A stretch of DNA of 64,000 bases from JANOYJ01 sp963792485 (GCA_963792485.1 CAWBWL010000007.1:744001-808000), one strand, 5' to 3'; positions 20,213-29,847 are shown, counted from the stretch's first letter. A program made the numbers and translations. Notes: generated by a model not told the origin, from the letters alone.

Positions 20213-21774
20213 TCACTCCCACTCAATCGTCCCCGGCGGCTTGCTGGTCACATCATACACAACCCGGTTGATCCCCCGCACCTCATTAATGATCCGCGTC
20301 GCCACCCGTCCGAGAAACCCCATCTCGAACGGATAAAAATCCGCCGTCATGCCGTCCACCGAAGTGACGGCCCTGCAGCGCGCAGACATATTCATAGGTG
20401 CGCCCGTCGCCCATGACGCCGACGGTCTGGACTTCAGTGAGCACGGCGAAGGCCTGCCAGATTTTGTCGTAAAGGCCGGCCTTGCGGATTTCGTCGAGAT
20501 AGACCGCGTCCGCCTCCTGCAATATGCGCAGCTTTTCGCGCGTCACGCCGCCGGGCAGGCGGATGCCGAGGCCGGGGCCGGGAAACGGATGCCGGCCGAT
20601 GAAATGCGCCGGCAGTCCAAGCTCGCGGCCAAGCGCGCGCACCTCGTCCTTGAACAGCTCGCGCAAGCGGCTCCACCAGCTGCATGTTCATCCGCTCAGG
20701 CAGCCCGCCGACATTGTGGTGGCTCTTGATCGTCACGGAAGGCCCGCCGGAGAAGCTGACGCTTTCGATCACATCGGGATACAGCGTGCCCTGCGCCAGA
20801 AACTGTGCTCCGCCGATTTTCTTCGCCTCCGCTTCGAACACTTCGATGAAAAGCCGCCCGATCGTCTTGCGCTTCACCTCTGGGTCCGCCTCGCCTTCGA
20901 GCGCGGAGATGAACATGTCGGCGGCGTCCACATGGACAAGCGGGATGTTGTAATGGCCGCGGAACATGGCGAGCACCTCCGCCGCCTCGTTCTTGCGCAT
21001 CAGCCCGTGGTCGACGAAAATGCAGGTCAGCTGGTCGCCAATGGCCTCATGGATGAGCACGGCGGCGACGGAGGAGTCCACGCCCCCTGACAGGCCGCAG
21101 ATGACTTTCCCCGCTCCAACTTGATCGCGGATTTTGGCAATCATCTCCGTCTTGTATGCGGCCATCGACCAATCGGATTTGAGGCCCACGATGTTGTGAA
21201 CGAAATTCGCGAGCAGTTTTCCGCCATCCGGCGTGTGCACGACTTCAGGATGGAACATGGTCGTGTAGTATCTGCGGCGCTCATCTGCAGCAATTGCGAA
21301 GGGCGCGTTTTCGGATGTGCCGATGACTTCGAAGCCCGTCGGGAGTTTCGTCACCCGGTCGCCATGGCTCATCCAGACGGTGTAGTGCTTCCCAACGTCC
21401 CACAAGCCTTCAAACAGAGGCGACGCCTTCTTGATTGTCACCTGCGCCCGCCCGAACTCGCGCGCATGCCCGCCCTCGACTTCCCCGCCTTGCTGAAGGC
21501 ACAGCGTCTGCTGGCCGTAGCAAATGCCAAGTATCGGCACGCCTGAGTCAAACACGGCCTGCGGCGCGCGCGGCGAGTTTTTATCCAGCACCGAGGCGGG
21601 ACCGCCGGAGAATATCACGCCCTTCGGCGCCAGCTTTTCGAACGCTTGGTCAGCGGATTGAAACGGATGGATTTCACAATACACCCCCGTCTCACGCACC
21701 CGCCGCGCAATGAGCTGGGTGACCTGCGAGCCAAAGTCGATGATGAGGATGGAGGCGTGAAGGGGCGTGTTCAT
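20213..21774 (-). CDS. guaA: GMP synthase (glutamine-hydrolysing) (frameshifts near 20668 and 20378)
   Basis: Converts XMP to GMP using ATP and glutamine in the cytoplasm. The N-terminal class I glutamine amidotransferase (LIIDFGSQVTQLIARRVRE; nucleophile Cys in GICYGQQ) is followed by the PP-loop ATP pyrophosphatase (GLSGGVDSSV) and the dimerisation domain (HPFPGPGLGIR; final GTIEWE). Two breaks, near 20668 inside LVEPLRELFKDEV and near 20378 after EYVCAL, split it into three overlapping frames that join to about 520 residues, the normal length. An essential purine gene with two frameshifts argues for assembly errors. Confidence 0.95.
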
Positions 21775-21931
21775 GGCGAGCGTTTAGAGAAACTATTGAG
21801 TCTGCACAACGGCTTAGGCGCAATGGCCAAGATGCAGAGTCAGCCTGTTCACAGGTTGATTCATGTTGCTGCGGCATTGGGTGAAGCGGCGGCGCTATGT
21901 CTGCGCGCCGCCGCTTCAAGCGCCGTTCCGC

Positions 21932-22318
21932 TCACAGCAGTCCCTGCAGCGCAATCATGATGACGCCCGCCAGCACTGCATAGCTGCCGTCGACCATGAG
22001 CGCGTATGTGGATTTGCGGGAAAAAGCGCCGCCGGAAACGCCGAAGGCTGCCAAGGCAAGTATGGCAAATATGGCAGTGAAAAGCTGGTCGCGGGTTGCT
22101 GTGATTCCGACAACCAGCGCCAGCAGAAACAGCGCCAGAAGCTGCGTAATCATGGCCAATACCGGCATGGACTGCGCCGATCCCAACTCAACCCGCGAGC
22201 CTTCCGCCCAGCCCTTGCCGAACACTGATGGGCTGTACCAGAGCCAGCCCGCGAGAAACGCCACAATTGTGCCGGCGATCACTGCCAGCCAGTTCATACC
22301 TGAGAATTCCGCTGCCAT
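21932..22318 (-). CDS. DUF1761 family membrane protein
   Basis: Small integral membrane protein of about 128 residues with four hydrophobic segments (NWLAVIAGTIVAFLAGWLWY at the start; YAVLAGVIMIALQGLL at the end), fitting DUF1761. The start at 22318 is chosen because GGAGG lies 5 nt before it. A longer frame opens at 22345 and would overlap the upstream gene. It follows the ArsR-SRPBCC gene by 19 bp, so the two are probably co-transcribed. The function of the family is unknown. Confidence 0.8.
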   Translation of the reverse strand: MAAEFSGMNWLAVIAGTIVAFLAGWLWYSPSVFGKGWAEGSRVELGSAQSMPVLAMITQLLALFLLALVVGITATRDQLFTAIFAILALAAFGVSGGAFSRKSTYALMVDGSYAVLAGVIMIALQGLL

Positions 22319-22337
22319 TTTATCCTCCGCTTTTGCT

Positions 22338-23102
22338 TCAGCCAAGAACTTCGGCGAGCTTGTCGATTATCGCCGTCCAGCCGGATCTGTGGCCATCACG
22401 GCTCTGCTCGCTTGCGAACTTCACCTGAACCAGCTCAACATCGGTCGCGCCGGTGTCTATGGGCGTGAAGTTGAGCGTGACCATACTCCCATCAACGGAA
22501 TGCGGCGACTCCCATGTGAACATGATGCGGGTGTAGGGGTCTATCGCCCGGTACGTGCCGGAGTGTGGAATGTCTTTCTCCCCGTCGACCATAATCACCT
22601 TGAACTGTCCCCCAACTTTGGGGTCGGTCTCGGCGAGCGAAACAGACATGCTTTCGCCGGGGGTCATAAACCGGGTCAGCATCTTCGGGTCCAGCCACGC
22701 TTTAAACAATTTTTCAGCCGGTTGGTTGATCCGGCGGGTTACAGTCAAACTAAGGTCGGTCATGTGTTCATCCTCACTGAGTAAATTGTCCAATTTCTCA
22801 AGCCGTATTTCCCAGATTGAACGCAGCTCCTTGAACCAGGATTCAATCAGCGAAACCTGGCTGAGCTCGGCGCTGATCCAGTGCACCCTGCCCGCCGTTT
22901 TCCGCGCGACCAAGCCCGCGGCTTCCAGCACCTTGATGTGCTTGGAGACCGAGTTCAGGCTCATGCGGTAGTAAGCTGCCAGATCCGTGACCCGCGCCGG
23001 CCCCTCCTGCACCAGAGTGGTGAGTATGGACCGGCGGGTCGGGTCGCTTGTTGCTTTCAGGATTTCCGAAAGCTTCAACTCGTCTGACTGACGTTCAACC
23101 AT
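22338..23102 (-). CDS. ArsR-family HTH regulator fused to an SRPBCC/AHSA1 domain
   Basis: 254 residues in one frame. Residues 1-105 are an ArsR winged helix (LKATSDPTRRSILTTLVQEG; YYRMSLNSVSKHIKVLEAAG). From about residue 113 an AHSA1-type SRPBCC domain begins (MTDLSLTVTRRINQPAEKLF; TWESPHSVDGSMVTLNF). In many alphaproteobacteria these are two adjacent genes, and the internal ATG of the second domain is still present. Here they are fused, either truly or through an indel that removed the stop between them. A promoter-proximal regulator controlling itself and the DUF1761 gene is likely. Confidence 0.88.
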   Translation of the reverse strand: MVERQSDELKLSEILKATSDPTRRSILTTLVQEGPARVTDLAAYYRMSLNSVSKHIKVLEAAGLVARKTAGRVHWISAELSQVSLIESWFKELRSIWEIRLEKLDNLLSEDEHMTDLSLTVTRRINQPAEKLFKAWLDPKMLTRFMTPGESMSVSLAETDPKVGGQFKVIMVDGEKDIPHSGTYRAIDPYTRIMFTWESPHSVDGSMVTLNFTPIDTGATDVELVQVKFASEQSRDGHRSGWTAIIDKLAEVLG

Positions 23103-23133
23103 ATGGGTGAATATACTCGCGCGAATTAAATAG

Positions 23134-23822
23134 TCAACCGTTTGGGTGAATTAATTTTTTGACCAGCTGCCGTTTGGGCAGTTTCAGCGCTCCGGACCGC
23201 AGCGCCGCCAGCAGCATATCGACTGCGCGGGCGAGCTTCTCGTCGATCACATGCAGATATTCCGTCCAGTTGTCATAGTGATGCAGATCAGCCGCGCCGT
23301 CCGATATTCCGCGCAATCCAATCAGGGGGACATCAAAGGTCATGCAGGCGCGCAAGACTGCAAACGTCTCCATATCCACCATGTTGGCGTCAATGGCGTC
23401 ATAGGCTGCGCCAGATACTATGTTAGCACCAGTCGATAGCCGCGCCTCCGGAATGCCTGCAATCCGGTGCGGCAGATCGATGATTGCCGGCAGATCAAGG
23501 AATGGCGTGCGGCCTTTTTCGAAACCCAGCGGCGAGGCATCCATGTCGCGGTAAGATGCGGAGGAGACCTGGTACACCTCCGCCTGCGCCAGCATGCGCG
23601 AACCGGCAGAGCCGAGGCAGACGGCAAGGTCAGGCAGGCTTTGCGCTGCAGCGAGTTCAGCCAGCGATGCGCGCAGCTGACCATCGCAGCCTCGACCGGC
23701 CCGACGCCTGTGATCACCGGCGCGAACCGCGCCTTTAGATGCGGGCCGTATTCAGGCGCGGCGGCCATGAAGAAGAGAACGGATTTTGCGCCTGCGCTAA
23801 CCAGGATGTTGTCGGTTTTCAT
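23134..23822 (-). CDS. MTA/SAH nucleosidase-like purine phosphorylase family protein (frameshift near 23660)
   Basis: Phosphorylase/nucleosidase fold (PNP_UDP_1) of about 229 residues. The N-terminal frame gives ILVSAGAKSVLFFMAAAPEY and PVITGVGPVEAAM. The C-terminal frame gives MVDMETFAVLRACMTFDVPL and RGISDGAADLHHYDNWTEYL, matching the substrate-binding ME and catalytic D of MTA/SAH nucleosidases. The frames overlap and join with one base change near 23660. It probably removes the base from S-adenosylhomocysteine or a related nucleoside. It is 31 bp downstream of the divergently placed? ArsR start on the same strand, with no evidence of co-regulation. Confidence 0.8.
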
Positions 23823-23858
23823 CTGGCCTGAATGGCCGGGCGCGGGACAAAAATCAAC

Positions 23859-24242
23859 TCAGCGGCCCGGTATATCCGCAGTCATCTCCTTGCCGCCATA
23901 CCCATGAACAAGATCATGGGCGCGAATGATGACCTGTTTCACGCCGGGCGGCACTGCAACGCCGCCTTGGCTGCGGGTGAAGGGCTGCTCGTCATCATGC
24001 GGGTGTGCGAGCACACGGGTGGCATAGATTGTTCCATCCGGGCCGACGACGTCCCATTTGTCGGCATAATGCTCCCAGCCCGCATCGGCGTGCGTCGCAG
24101 TGACATCGAAGTTGAAAGTTCCGGCGGGTTCTGCCGTCACCTTCACATCAACGATATCGGTCTCGCCCGCCATGGCCTGGCAAGCTGCGAAGACCAAAAG
24201 GGAGACCAGAAGCGCGGAGCGCCGGACAAATTGTGAAATCAT
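23859..24242 (-). CDS. Conserved secreted protein of unknown function
   Basis: 127 residues. I chose the ATG at 24242 because it opens directly into a signal peptide (MISQFVRRSALLVSLLVFAA, followed by CQAMA, possibly a lipoprotein or signal peptidase I site). The mature part has GTFNFDVTATHADAGWEHYA then DKWDVVGPDGTIYATRVLAH then PHDDEQPFTRS, ending HDLVHGYGGKEMTADIPGR, rich in His and Asp. I recall similar exported proteins in alphaproteobacteria but no function. The longer open frame to 24362 has no sensible N-terminus. Confidence 0.7.
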   Translation of the reverse strand: MISQFVRRSALLVSLLVFAACQAMAGETDIVDVKVTAEPAGTFNFDVTATHADAGWEHYADKWDVVGPDGTIYATRVLAHPHDDEQPFTRSQGGVAVPPGVKQVIIRAHDLVHGYGGKEMTADIPGR

Positions 24243-24307
24243 TGCGCTTTCCAAGTTTGAACCGCCGCACCTTGCACGGCACGCGGCACATCCAAACTCA
24301 CAATGCT

Positions 24308-24772
24308 TCACGGATTCATCAAATAGATGGAACCATTGAGCAGACTGGCAAAGCCAACCCATGCCGCATAGGGCACAAACATGAGCGAGGCAGGCCGGTC
24401 AACGGGCTGGGCCGCAGCTATGAAGGCAAGGATCGTGACCAGAAGTGCCAAGATTATCACGAGCGCAAAAGCGAGTTGCTGTGCACCGAAAAACACCGGC
24501 GACCACAGGAAATTGAGCACCAGCGCGATCCACCAGAGCTTCATGGCCGCCCCGCTTGGCGCCGCCAGCCAGATGCGCCAGCCCGCGATTGCGATCAGCA
24601 CATATAGAATTGTCCAGACCGGACCGAAAATCCAGTTCGGCGGATTAAATGACGGCTTGTTGAGGCTTGCATACCATTCGCCCGGCAGCGTGAAGAGGCC
24701 GATCCCCAATCCGCCACCAACCACCAGCGCCAGAAATCCGGCGAGAACGATCCATTTCCGGTCCATCTGCAA
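24308..24772 (-). CDS. tspO: TspO/MBR family tryptophan-rich sensory protein
   Basis: Five-helix membrane protein of 154 residues. Diagnostic motifs are WYASLNKPSFNPPNWIFGPV then WTILYVLIAIAG, LVLNFLWSPVFFG and FVPYAAWVGFASLLN, all characteristic of TspO/PBR proteins that bind porphyrins and affect stress and pigment regulation in alphaproteobacteria. The frame is intact. It lies between the secreted unknown protein and rsmB on the same strand, so a shared transcript is possible. Confidence 0.93.
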   Translation of the reverse strand: MQMDRKWIVLAGFLALVVGGGLGIGLFTLPGEWYASLNKPSFNPPNWIFGPVWTILYVLIAIAGWRIWLAAPSGAAMKLWWIALVLNFLWSPVFFGAQQLAFALVIILALLVTILAFIAAAQPVDRPASLMFVPYAAWVGFASLLNGSIYLMNP

Positions 24773-24814
24773 AATCCTTCCTGAGAGTGATACGCCGCCC
24801 CGCCGGTGATGGAT

Positions 24815-26104
24815 TTAAGCTTTCTCCATGACACAGACGAAGAAGCCGTCCGTCCCGGTCAGCCGTGGCGTCAGCGTGATGCCGGAAGAACGGATGAGCG
24901 CCGCCCCGGTTCCGAGCGCCGGCAAGAGCGCCTCGATCCTGTGCGCATGGTCAGCGAGCCGGAACCCGGCATGGCCTGCCAGAAACGCCTCGACACGCGC
25001 CCCGTTCTCTTCGTCAAACAGCGAGCAGGTCACATAGACCAGCCGCCCGCCCGGCTTCACATATTTCGCCGCCGCTTCAAGGATCGCCGTCTGCTCGCCC
25101 ATGCGCTGTTCCAGCTGCCGCTCGCTCAGCCGCCATTTGGCGTCGGGCCGCCTGCGCCAGGTGCCCGCGCCTGTGCAAGGCGCGTCGATGAGCACACAAT
25201 CCATCGCGCCTTCGAGCGCCGACAGGTCGGACTTTGCGGCATGCACCTGCACATTGCGCGTCTCTGCGCGCTTCAGCCGCTCAAAAATCGGCGCAAGGCG
25301 GGTTTTGTCAGAGTCGGTCGCATGGATCTGGCCCTTGTTTCCCATCAGCGAGGCCAGCTCCAAAGTCTTGCCCCCGCCGCCGGCGCAATAGTCGAGCACC
25401 GCTTCCCCCGGCTTCACCCCTGCGAACAGCGCCACCAGCTGCGAGCCCTCGTCCTGAATTTCGAACCAGCCTTTCTGAAACGCAGGCTCTGCCTGCACAT
25501 TCGGCTGACGGTAATCGCCGGGACCGGCCGGGATGCGGATGCCATCTGGAGAATAGGAGCACTCCACAGCGCCAATGTTCTTCGGAAGTTCGCCGAGCAC
25601 CTTCTCGCGGGAAGACAAAAGACGATTGGCGCGCAAATCCACCGGCGGGCGCTCCGACAGCGCCCTGCCCTCAGCTGCAAAGCTGTCGCCAAACACGCTG
25701 CCCAGATGCCCGCCCGCCCATTGCGGAATGTCGGCCTGAATGTGCAGCGGCGCGTCTTCAAGGCTTGCACTGATAAAGCGCGCCAGGCTGTCTTGAGAGG
25801 GAAGCGCCGGTGCAAAGCGGTCGCCTTCTAGCTTTCCCGCCAGCGACTGCGCCGTCTCGCTCCAGCCGTCGAGCAATGCGCCAAAGACCAGCGCCGCGTG
25901 ATCGTCCGCCCCCATGCGCCAGCCAAGCGAGAGTTTGCGGCGCAACACGTCATAGACAAGATTGCCAATCGCCGCCCTGTCGCCGGAGCCGGCAAATCTG
26001 TGCGACAGGCCCCAATCCTTCAGCGCTTCGGCCGCCGGACGATGGCGCTTGTCCATATCGTCCAGCACTTCAACCGCCGCCGCTATTCTTCCGCCCAGGC
26101 GCAC
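24815..26104 (-). CDS. rsmB: 16S rRNA (cytosine-C5) methyltransferase, RsmB-like
   Basis: AdoMet-dependent RNA m5C methyltransferase of about 429 residues. It has a NusB-like N-terminal part, the SAM-binding region (LDYCAGGGGKTLELASLMGN), the DAPCTG motif with catalytic Cys and a second Cys in YVTCSLF. The start is placed at a GTG at 26104 preceded by AAAGGA at 6 nt, giving VRLGGRIAAAVEVLDDMDKR. The frame stays open to 26290 but the extra residues do not look like the family. In Rhizobiales, as I recall, rsmB lies between guaB and guaA. Here it does too, with insertions. Confidence 0.9.
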   Translation of the reverse strand: MRLGGRIAAAVEVLDDMDKRHRPAAEALKDWGLSHRFAGSGDRAAIGNLVYDVLRRKLSLGWRMGADDHAALVFGALLDGWSETAQSLAGKLEGDRFAPALPSQDSLARFISASLEDAPLHIQADIPQWAGGHLGSVFGDSFAAEGRALSERPPVDLRANRLLSSREKVLGELPKNIGAVECSYSPDGIRIPAGPGDYRQPNVQAEPAFQKGWFEIQDEGSQLVALFAGVKPGEAVLDYCAGGGGKTLELASLMGNKGQIHATDSDKTRLAPIFERLKRAETRNVQVHAAKSDLSALEGAMDCVLIDAPCTGAGTWRRRPDAKWRLSERQLEQRMGEQTAILEAAAKYVKPGGRLVYVTCSLFDEENGARVEAFLAGHAGFRLADHAHRIEALLPALGTGAALIRSSGITLTPRLTGTDGFFVCVMEKA

Positions 26105-26257
26105 TTTCGGTCCTTTCCCGTCATGCCTTTTCCCGTTTTGCGCCCTGCGCGAAGCAACACCGAGGCGACTGCATCTTGCTAAACGACCTCCAAAATGCAC
26201 ATGTCTACGAGGCTGACGATCCATGTCACTTTGGTTAAGGATAATTGAGGTTGTCGC

Positions 26258-27355
26258 ATGAGCGAAGAATTTATTCCAACACTTACTCATGCGACTGAAC
26301 GAGATATCGATCTCCTCTTAGTTGAGGAGCTATTTGCCTCTGCGGCGTTTGTCGACTGGATGGCCCAGCGTGCTGGGGTGACACAGCGCGTGATCAAAGC
26401 TAGGGTGCTTCACAGCAAACGGCGAACAAAAAATCGTCGGGAGATCGACATCTTCTTGGACCTATTGATCGGTGAAAAGGAGCGTTGCGCGCTCCTTATA
26501 GAGAACAAGCTCGACGCGAGTGAGCAGCCGGATCAGGCCGAAAGCTACAGGGATGAACTTGCGCGATTGGCACCGGATTATCCCGGTGCACGGATGATGA
26601 TAGTTTGTCCGAAAGCATATGCCAGCGAACATGATGAGTTCACCAGAAAATTCGACGCCATCGTGACATACGAGGAACTGGCCTTGTATTTCGATGAAGC
26701 GACACGCCTTTGCGCCAACTATGATTTGGCATGTCGGCTCGCCGACGAGGCTTCGGCGCGAGCACAGTTCCGACACGATATTCTCCACCAAGCAATCTAC
26801 AAACATCGACGCGGGAACACTCCTATTCCAAACGAACTGGTCGGCGACTTCAACGCTCGCTACGTCGCACTGCTTGCAAAAATCGCACCCGACATTTCTC
26901 CGGGGAAAAGCATGCTCAAGCCCGCGAACCCCGACGAAAGCACGTCAATGATCTTTGATCACTTAGCCTCACTCACAGGTCTACCTCCGGACTTGCTACC
27001 CACGCGCTTCGCACATGAACTCGGACGGGGACAGGTACATCGGGCAAATTACGTCGCGGTGACATTCGGCGGCTGGGGACGAGCCTTACCGATTTTGAAG
27101 GAGGTCATCGAGCGTGACCTTGTTGCATTGAATGTGACCGTCTCGGCCAAGTCTCCTACCAAGGCTCGCCCAAATCCGGGGCTCACTGTCGCCTGCCCGA
27201 CACCCCCGGTAGACAACCAAAAGGACTTCGCGCAGCAGGAACGATTACTGATCACTGGTATGCAACAAGCCACAACTCTGCGGGACTGGCTTAGCAACAA
27301 CATCTTGGCCGTACGAAACTGGAAGATGCTGGCCGATTATAACCAGCCCTCGTGA
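26258..27355 (+). CDS. PD-(D/E)XK nuclease superfamily protein
   Basis: 365 residues in an intact frame. The N-terminal third shows a PD-(D/E)XK core: Asp64 and Asp68 in REIDIFLDLL, the E-N-K motif at 82-84 in ALLIENKLDA, then Q93 and Y97 in PDQAESY. This is like the PDDEXK_4 type proteins often found as orphan defence or mobile-element genes. The C-terminal half (MLKPANPDESTSMIFDHLAS, RANYVAVTFGGWGRAL) is not recognised and may bind DNA or a trigger. It is divergent from rsmB and separated from katG by hairpin-rich DNA. The nuclease fold is fairly sure, the biological role is not. Confidence 0.75.
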   Translation: MSEEFIPTLTHATERDIDLLLVEELFASAAFVDWMAQRAGVTQRVIKARVLHSKRRTKNRREIDIFLDLLIGEKERCALLIENKLDASEQPDQAESYRDELARLAPDYPGARMMIVCPKAYASEHDEFTRKFDAIVTYEELALYFDEATRLCANYDLACRLADEASARAQFRHDILHQAIYKHRRGNTPIPNELVGDFNARYVALLAKIAPDISPGKSMLKPANPDESTSMIFDHLASLTGLPPDLLPTRFAHELGRGQVHRANYVAVTFGGWGRALPILKEVIERDLVALNVTVSAKSPTKARPNPGLTVACPTPPVDNQKDFAQQERLLITGMQQATTLRDWLSNNILAVRNWKMLADYNQPS

Positions 27356-27437
27356 TTTGCAGAGGTCGGTTTTTTGGATGACATCCGGTTGCCCACCTTT
27401 CCCCACGAGAATGGGGCCGCATGGCAATTAAGCACTG

Positions 27438-27478
27438 CACTTCCGTACTCCCGGCATCTTGCGGGCGGTACGGAAGTG
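27438..27478. repeat. Strong hairpin with an 11-bp perfect stem
   Basis: CACTTCCGTAC (27438-27448) and GTACGGAAGTG (27468-27478) form a perfect 11-bp stem. The loop contains CCGGCATCTTGCGGG, which recurs exactly, in reverse complement, at 33800-33814. There is no T run on either side, so I do not call it an intrinsic terminator, although it sits between the convergent ends of the nuclease gene and katG. Confidence 0.7.
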
Positions 27479-27538
27479 TGGATGAGGGACAGAGCCGAAG
27501 CTCGACCTTTGTATTTTTTTATGACGCAGCCCACTTGA

Positions 27539-29710
27539 TCAGACCAGATCAAACCGGTCGGCGTTCATCACCTTGGTCCAAGCGGCCACGAAGTCGGCCG
27601 CGAACTTCTCGCTTGCGTCATCCTGCGCATAGACTTCCGCATAGGCGCGCAGGATCGAGTTGGAGCCGAACACAAGGTCCACCCGTGTTGCCGTCCACTT
27701 CGTCACCCCTTGCTTGCGGTCGCGAATATCATAGAGGCCGTTGCTGGTTGGCACCCAGGAATAGGCCATGTCGGTCAGGTTGACGAAATAGTCATTCGTC
27801 AGCGCGCCTTCGCGGTCGGTGAATACGCCGTGCTTCGTGCCGCCGTAATTGGCGCCCAAGGCGCGCAGGCCGCCGATGAGCGCCGTCATTTCGGCAGCCG
27901 TCAGGCCCATGAGCTGCGCGCGGTCGAGAAGCATTTCCTCGGGCGTGACGACATAGTCCTTCTTCGACCAGTTGCGGAAACCGTCTGCGAGCGGTTCCAG
28001 CACGTCGAAGGAATCAGCGTCCGTCTGCGCATCACTCGCGTCGCCGCGGCCTGGCGCAAACGGCACGGTGACGGTGAGGCCGGCTGCCTTGGCGGCCTGT
28101 TCGACACCCACATTTCCGGCCAGCACAATCGTGTCGGCAATCGAAGCGCCCGCAGCCTTCGCCAGCGGTTCGAGAACCGCAAGCACCTTGGCAAGCCGGG
28201 CCGGCTCGTTGCCCTCCCAGTCCTTCTGCGGGGCAAGGCGGATGCGCGCGCCATTGGCGCCGCCGCGCATGTCGGAACCGCGATAGGTGCGCGCGGAATC
28301 CCAGGCGGTCGCAACCATCTCGGCAACGGAAAGCCCGGACGCGGCAATCTTTGCCTTCAAGGCGGCAACATCATAGGCCTTGTTGCCGGCGGGAACCGGA
28401 TCCTGCCAGATCAGCTCTTCCTTCGGCACATAAGGTCCGACATAACGGTCCCTTGGCCCCATGTCGCGATGAGTCAGCTTGAACCAGGCGCGGGCGAACG
28501 TGTCCGAAAGATAGTCGAAGTCATTCATGAACTTCAGCGAAATCTCGCGATAGATCGGGTCCACCTTCATCGCCATGTCGGCATCGGTCATCAGCGGCAT
28601 ACGGCGGATCGAAGGATCTGTCGCATCCACCGGCATGTCTTCTTCACGGATGTTGACCGGCTGCCATTGCTGTGCGCCGGCGGGGCTGCGCGTCAATTCC
28701 CATTCATAACCGAACAGCAGCTTCAGATAGCCATTATCCCACTTGGTCGGGTCGCTCGTCCATGCGCCTTCAATGCCGGAGGTAACCGCTTCCGATGCCT
28801 TGCCGTGCTGGTTGGGGTTGGACCAGCCAAAGCCCTGTTCTTCCAGCGGCGCGCCTTCGGGGCTTGGTCCAAGAGCTTCGGCATTGCCATTGCCATGTGC
28901 CTTGCCCACGGTGTGGCCGCCGACGGTCAGCGCCACGGTCTCTTCATCGTTCATCGCCATGCGGGCGAAGGTTTCGCGCACCTGCGCAGCGGTTTTCAGC
29001 GGATCAGGGTTGCCGTTCACGCCTTGCGGATTGACGTAAATGAGGCCCATCTGCACGGCAGCGAGCGGATTTTCCATTGTTTCCGGCTTGCTGAGATCGT
29101 CATATCTGCCGTCCGATGGCGCAAGCCATTCCTTCTCTGCGCCCCAATACGTGTCCTTTTCGGGATGCCAGATGTCTTCGCGGCCAAAGCCGAAGCCGAA
29201 GGTTTTCAATCCCATCATTTCGTAGGCCACTGTCCCGGAGAGCAGTATGAGGTCTGCCCAGGACAGCTTGTTGCCGTACTTCTTCTTGACCGGCCACAAA
29301 AGGCGGCGCGCCTTGTCAAGGCTTGCATTGTCCGGCCATGAGCTCAGCGGCGCGAAGCGGATATTGCCGCTGCCGCCGCCGCCCCGGCCATCGGCCAGAC
29401 GGTATGAGCCGGCCGAATGCCAGGCGAGGCGGATCATGAGGCCGCCGTAATGGCCCCAGTCGGCAGGCCACCATGGCTGGCTGTCGGTCATCAGAGCGCG
29501 CACATCTGCCTTCACTGCATCAAAATTCAGCGTTTTGACGGCTTCGCGATAATTGAAATTTTTGCCAAGCGGATTGGTCTTGGTGTCCTGCTGATGCAAA
29601 ATGTCGAGATTGAGGGCCTTTGGCCACCAATCCATGTTCGACGTGCCGACCTCGGTCAGCCCGCCATGCATGACGGGGCATTTGCCGGTGCTTCCCACTT
29701 TCGCGTCCAT
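27539..29710 (-). CDS. katG: Catalase-peroxidase
   Basis: Bifunctional haem enzyme that destroys hydrogen peroxide in the cytoplasm. 723 residues, full length for KatG, intact frame. It starts MDAKVGSTGKCPVMHGGLTE. The distal haem side shows IRLAWHSAGSYR (Arg, Trp, His), followed by GGHTVGKAHG with the proximal His, and the second peroxidase-like domain ends VMNADRFDLV. It is divergent from oxyR with 175 bp between start codons, the classic arrangement in which oxidised OxyR activates katG. Confidence 0.97.
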   Translation of the reverse strand: MDAKVGSTGKCPVMHGGLTEVGTSNMDWWPKALNLDILHQQDTKTNPLGKNFNYREAVKTLNFDAVKADVRALMTDSQPWWPADWGHYGGLMIRLAWHSAGSYRLADGRGGGGSGNIRFAPLSSWPDNASLDKARRLLWPVKKKYGNKLSWADLILLSGTVAYEMMGLKTFGFGFGREDIWHPEKDTYWGAEKEWLAPSDGRYDDLSKPETMENPLAAVQMGLIYVNPQGVNGNPDPLKTAAQVRETFARMAMNDEETVALTVGGHTVGKAHGNGNAEALGPSPEGAPLEEQGFGWSNPNQHGKASEAVTSGIEGAWTSDPTKWDNGYLKLLFGYEWELTRSPAGAQQWQPVNIREEDMPVDATDPSIRRMPLMTDADMAMKVDPIYREISLKFMNDFDYLSDTFARAWFKLTHRDMGPRDRYVGPYVPKEELIWQDPVPAGNKAYDVAALKAKIAASGLSVAEMVATAWDSARTYRGSDMRGGANGARIRLAPQKDWEGNEPARLAKVLAVLEPLAKAAGASIADTIVLAGNVGVEQAAKAAGLTVTVPFAPGRGDASDAQTDADSFDVLEPLADGFRNWSKKDYVVTPEEMLLDRAQLMGLTAAEMTALIGGLRALGANYGGTKHGVFTDREGALTNDYFVNLTDMAYSWVPTSNGLYDIRDRKQGVTKWTATRVDLVFGSNSILRAYAEVYAQDDASEKFAADFVAAWTKVMNADRFDLV

Positions 29711-29834
29711 GATTTTCTCCCGTTTTTGTTAATGACCTTGCCGGACCAGATTGTTTCGGGTCTGCGGTAAACATTTGCCAATTTCGAAATCTTGCGCCCA
29801 CTCTGCGGCGGGTCCATGACACTCGTCAATTTTC

Positions 29835-29847
29835 TTGATAAGATCAA
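29835..29847. promoter_or_regulatory. Probable OxyR binding dyad between katG and oxyR
   Basis: TTGAT-AAG-ATCAA is a perfect 5-bp dyad that fits the LysR-family T-N11-A box. A second, wider inverted pair GATAAGA (29837-29843) and TCTTATC (29879-29885) spans the region up to the oxyR ATG. The site lies 39 bp before oxyR and 124 bp before katG, suited to autoregulation and katG activation. The binding itself is inferred from position and symmetry. Confidence 0.6.

Noticed and set aside
22338..22345. DUF1761 start at 22345 overlapping the ArsR-SRPBCC gene
   Set aside because: The ATG at 22318 has GGAGG at proper spacing, so the longer N-terminus is not needed.
24242..24362. Longer N-terminus for the secreted unknown protein
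   Set aside because: The extra residues are Cys-rich and unstructured, whereas the ATG at 24242 opens a clear signal peptide.
24806..25831. 341-codon open frame opposite rsmB
   Set aside because: Antisense shadow of rsmB, no ribosome site and no recognisable domain.
27710..29341. 543-codon open frame on the plus strand
   Set aside because: It is exactly antisense to katG. Its translation is His/Arg/Gly-rich without domains, a shadow of a GC-rich gene.
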